A DNA stretch of 12,681 bases from JBDIBA01 sp039812705. Lineage in GTDB: Bacteria; Actinomycetota; Acidimicrobiia; Acidimicrobiales; JBBSGY01. The notes below the pieces were generated by a model. That model was not told the DNA's origin. It was given only the letters and a program-made list of their open reading frames with translations, and ran no database searches. Shown piece by piece: positions 11,597 through 12,681 of the stretch. How positions within the stretch are numbered: position 1 is the first letter of the stretch; each line of letters opens with the position of its first letter. The DNA is taken from positions 1 through 12,681 of the forward strand of contig JBDIBA010000046.1 in NCBI GenBank assembly GCA_039812705.1, in the 5' to 3' direction. Made by a program: the position numbers and the translations under genes.

Positions 11597-12681
11597 TTGA
11601 GCAACGCAAACCCAGCATTCATCGAAGCATTGGAAAACCTCGGTCGTGAAAAAGGCGTCAGCATTGACGTCCTTCTCGACGCGTTGGCAAACGCGTTGTT
11701 GACCGCCTACAAGCGCATGCCCGGTTCTGCCGAAGAAGCACTTGTCGAAATCGACAAAGTGTCGGGTGAAATCCGTGTCATCGGCCAGGAATTAGACGAC
11801 GACGGAAACGTGGTTCGCGAGTGGGACGACACCCCGGCGGACTTCGGCCGCATTGCTGCACAAAAGGCAAAGCAGGTCATCTTTGGCGCCATTCAGGATT
11901 TCGTTCGCGACCAGAGTTACCGCGACTACGCAGGCCGAGAAGGCGACATCGTGACAGGCATCGTTCAGCAGAGCGATGGCCGCTACACCCTGTTGGACCT
12001 GGGCAAGGTCGAGGCCCTCATGCCTCGCGCCGAGCAAGTCCCGCACGAGAACTACCGCACAGGCGACCGTCTTAAGGCGTACATCGTTGAAGTGCGCAAG
12101 ACCGCCAAGGGCCCTCAGATCATTGTCAGTCGCACCCACCCGGGTCTCCTCAAGCGCCTGTTCCAGCTTGAAGTTCCAGAAATTGAGTCCGGCATTGTCG
12201 AGATCAAGGCCATTGCTCGCGAACCTGGTTACCGCACCAAGATGAGTGTTTGGTCCAACGACCACAATGTTGATCCCGCCGGTGCGTGCATTGGTGCGCG
12301 CGGCGCGCGCGTGCGCATGGTCAGCAACGAGTTGCACGGCGAAAAGATCGACATCGTCTACTACCGCGAAGACCCCGTTGACTACGTGCGCGAAGCCATG
12401 GCGCCTGCCAAGCCTCGCGATGTTGTTCTCGATGACGAGACCGGCACGGCCACAGTTGTCGTGAACGAGTTTTCGCTTAGCTCGGCCATTGGTAAAGAGG
12501 GCCAAAACGCACGTTTGGCGGCCCGTCTTACCGGTTGGCGAATCGACATCAAGAGCGAAGAGCAACTTGAAGCCGAAGCCAACGGCGAAGACGTCGAGTG
12601 GGCAGCTGGCGAATGGGTCGAGGACGAAAACGGCGAAATGGTGTGGAAGCCCGCCGACGAAGAAGACGCCATTTACACAGA
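11597..12681 (+). CDS. nusA: Transcription termination/antitermination factor NusA (3' truncated by the window)
   Basis: NusA binds RNA polymerase and nascent RNA and controls pausing, termination and antitermination. The frame is open to the right edge, giving 361 codons. In order: the N-terminal RNA polymerase-binding domain (about 1-110), the S1 domain (from GDIVTGIV, residue 116, to about 182), KH1 with GARG at 233-236 in the stretch DPAGACIGARG, and KH2 with GKEG at 299-302 in AIGKEGQNARLAARLTGW. From about residue 320 follows an acidic, Trp-containing tail that runs off the edge. The start is TTG at 11597, two bases after rimP, because no ATG or GTG lies in frame before the conserved N-terminus. 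Only a weak purine stretch (GAAAG, 11582-11586) precedes it, so coupling to rimP is likely. Confidence 0.95.
   Translation, partial: MSNANPAFIEALENLGREKGVSIDVLLDALANALLTAYKRMPGSAEEALVEIDKVSGEIRVIGQELDDDGNVVREWDDTPADFGRIAAQKAKQVIFGAIQDFVRDQSYRDYAGREGDIVTGIVQQSDGRYTLLDLGKVEALMPRAEQVPHENYRTGDRLKAYIVEVRKTAKGPQIIVSRTHPGLLKRLFQLEVPEIESGIVEIKAIAREPGYRTKMSVWSNDHNVDPAGACIGARGARVRMVSNELHGEKIDIVYYREDPVDYVREAMAPAKPRDVVLDDETGTATVVVNEFSLSSAIGKEGQNARLAARLTGWRIDIKSEEQLEAEANGEDVEWAAGEWVEDENGEMVWKPADEEDAIYT

Overview
The window is a chromosomal housekeeping segment, read entirely on the + strand, from what is most likely an actinobacterium. An Acidimicrobiia-like lineage is my best guess, but it is an inference. 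The support is the gene order rpsB-tsf-frr-cdsA-dxr-rseP-ispG ... rimP-nusA, the moderately GC-rich composition, GTG and TTG starts, and charged or Ala/Glu-rich tails on several core proteins. I see no tRNA, rRNA, CRISPR array, insertion sequence or phage gene.

Layout. Positions 1-162 hold the 3' end of an unrecognised gene that begins in a 15-base tandem repeat (QQAIK-type pentapeptides) followed by one membrane segment. After a 131-base gap comes a tightly spaced run: rpsB (ribosomal protein S2), tsf (EF-Ts), frr (ribosome recycling factor), cdsA (CDP-diacylglycerol synthase), dxr (MEP pathway), rseP (site-2 protease) and ispG (MEP pathway). Gaps in this run are 3 to 77 bases, so it probably behaves largely as one operon. 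It couples translation factors to phospholipid synthesis, two steps of isoprenoid synthesis and an intramembrane protease.

From 7751 to 10852 lies the most unusual gene. It encodes a 1033-residue protein with an N-terminal RanBP2-like zinc ribbon, about 300 residues of Arg/Glu/Ala helical repeats (15 consecutive Arg-led hexads, then five 18-residue units), a long acidic disordered region with Trp motifs, a basic patch, one transmembrane helix and a roughly 180-residue extracytoplasmic domain with two cysteines. I do not recognise it. The layout suggests a bitopic membrane scaffold.

A 217-base structured leader with several hairpins, one resembling an intrinsic terminator or attenuator, precedes rimP and nusA. 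nusA starts with TTG two bases after rimP and runs off the right edge. pyrH, uppS and proS, which flank these genes in many bacteria or actinobacteria, are absent from this stretch.
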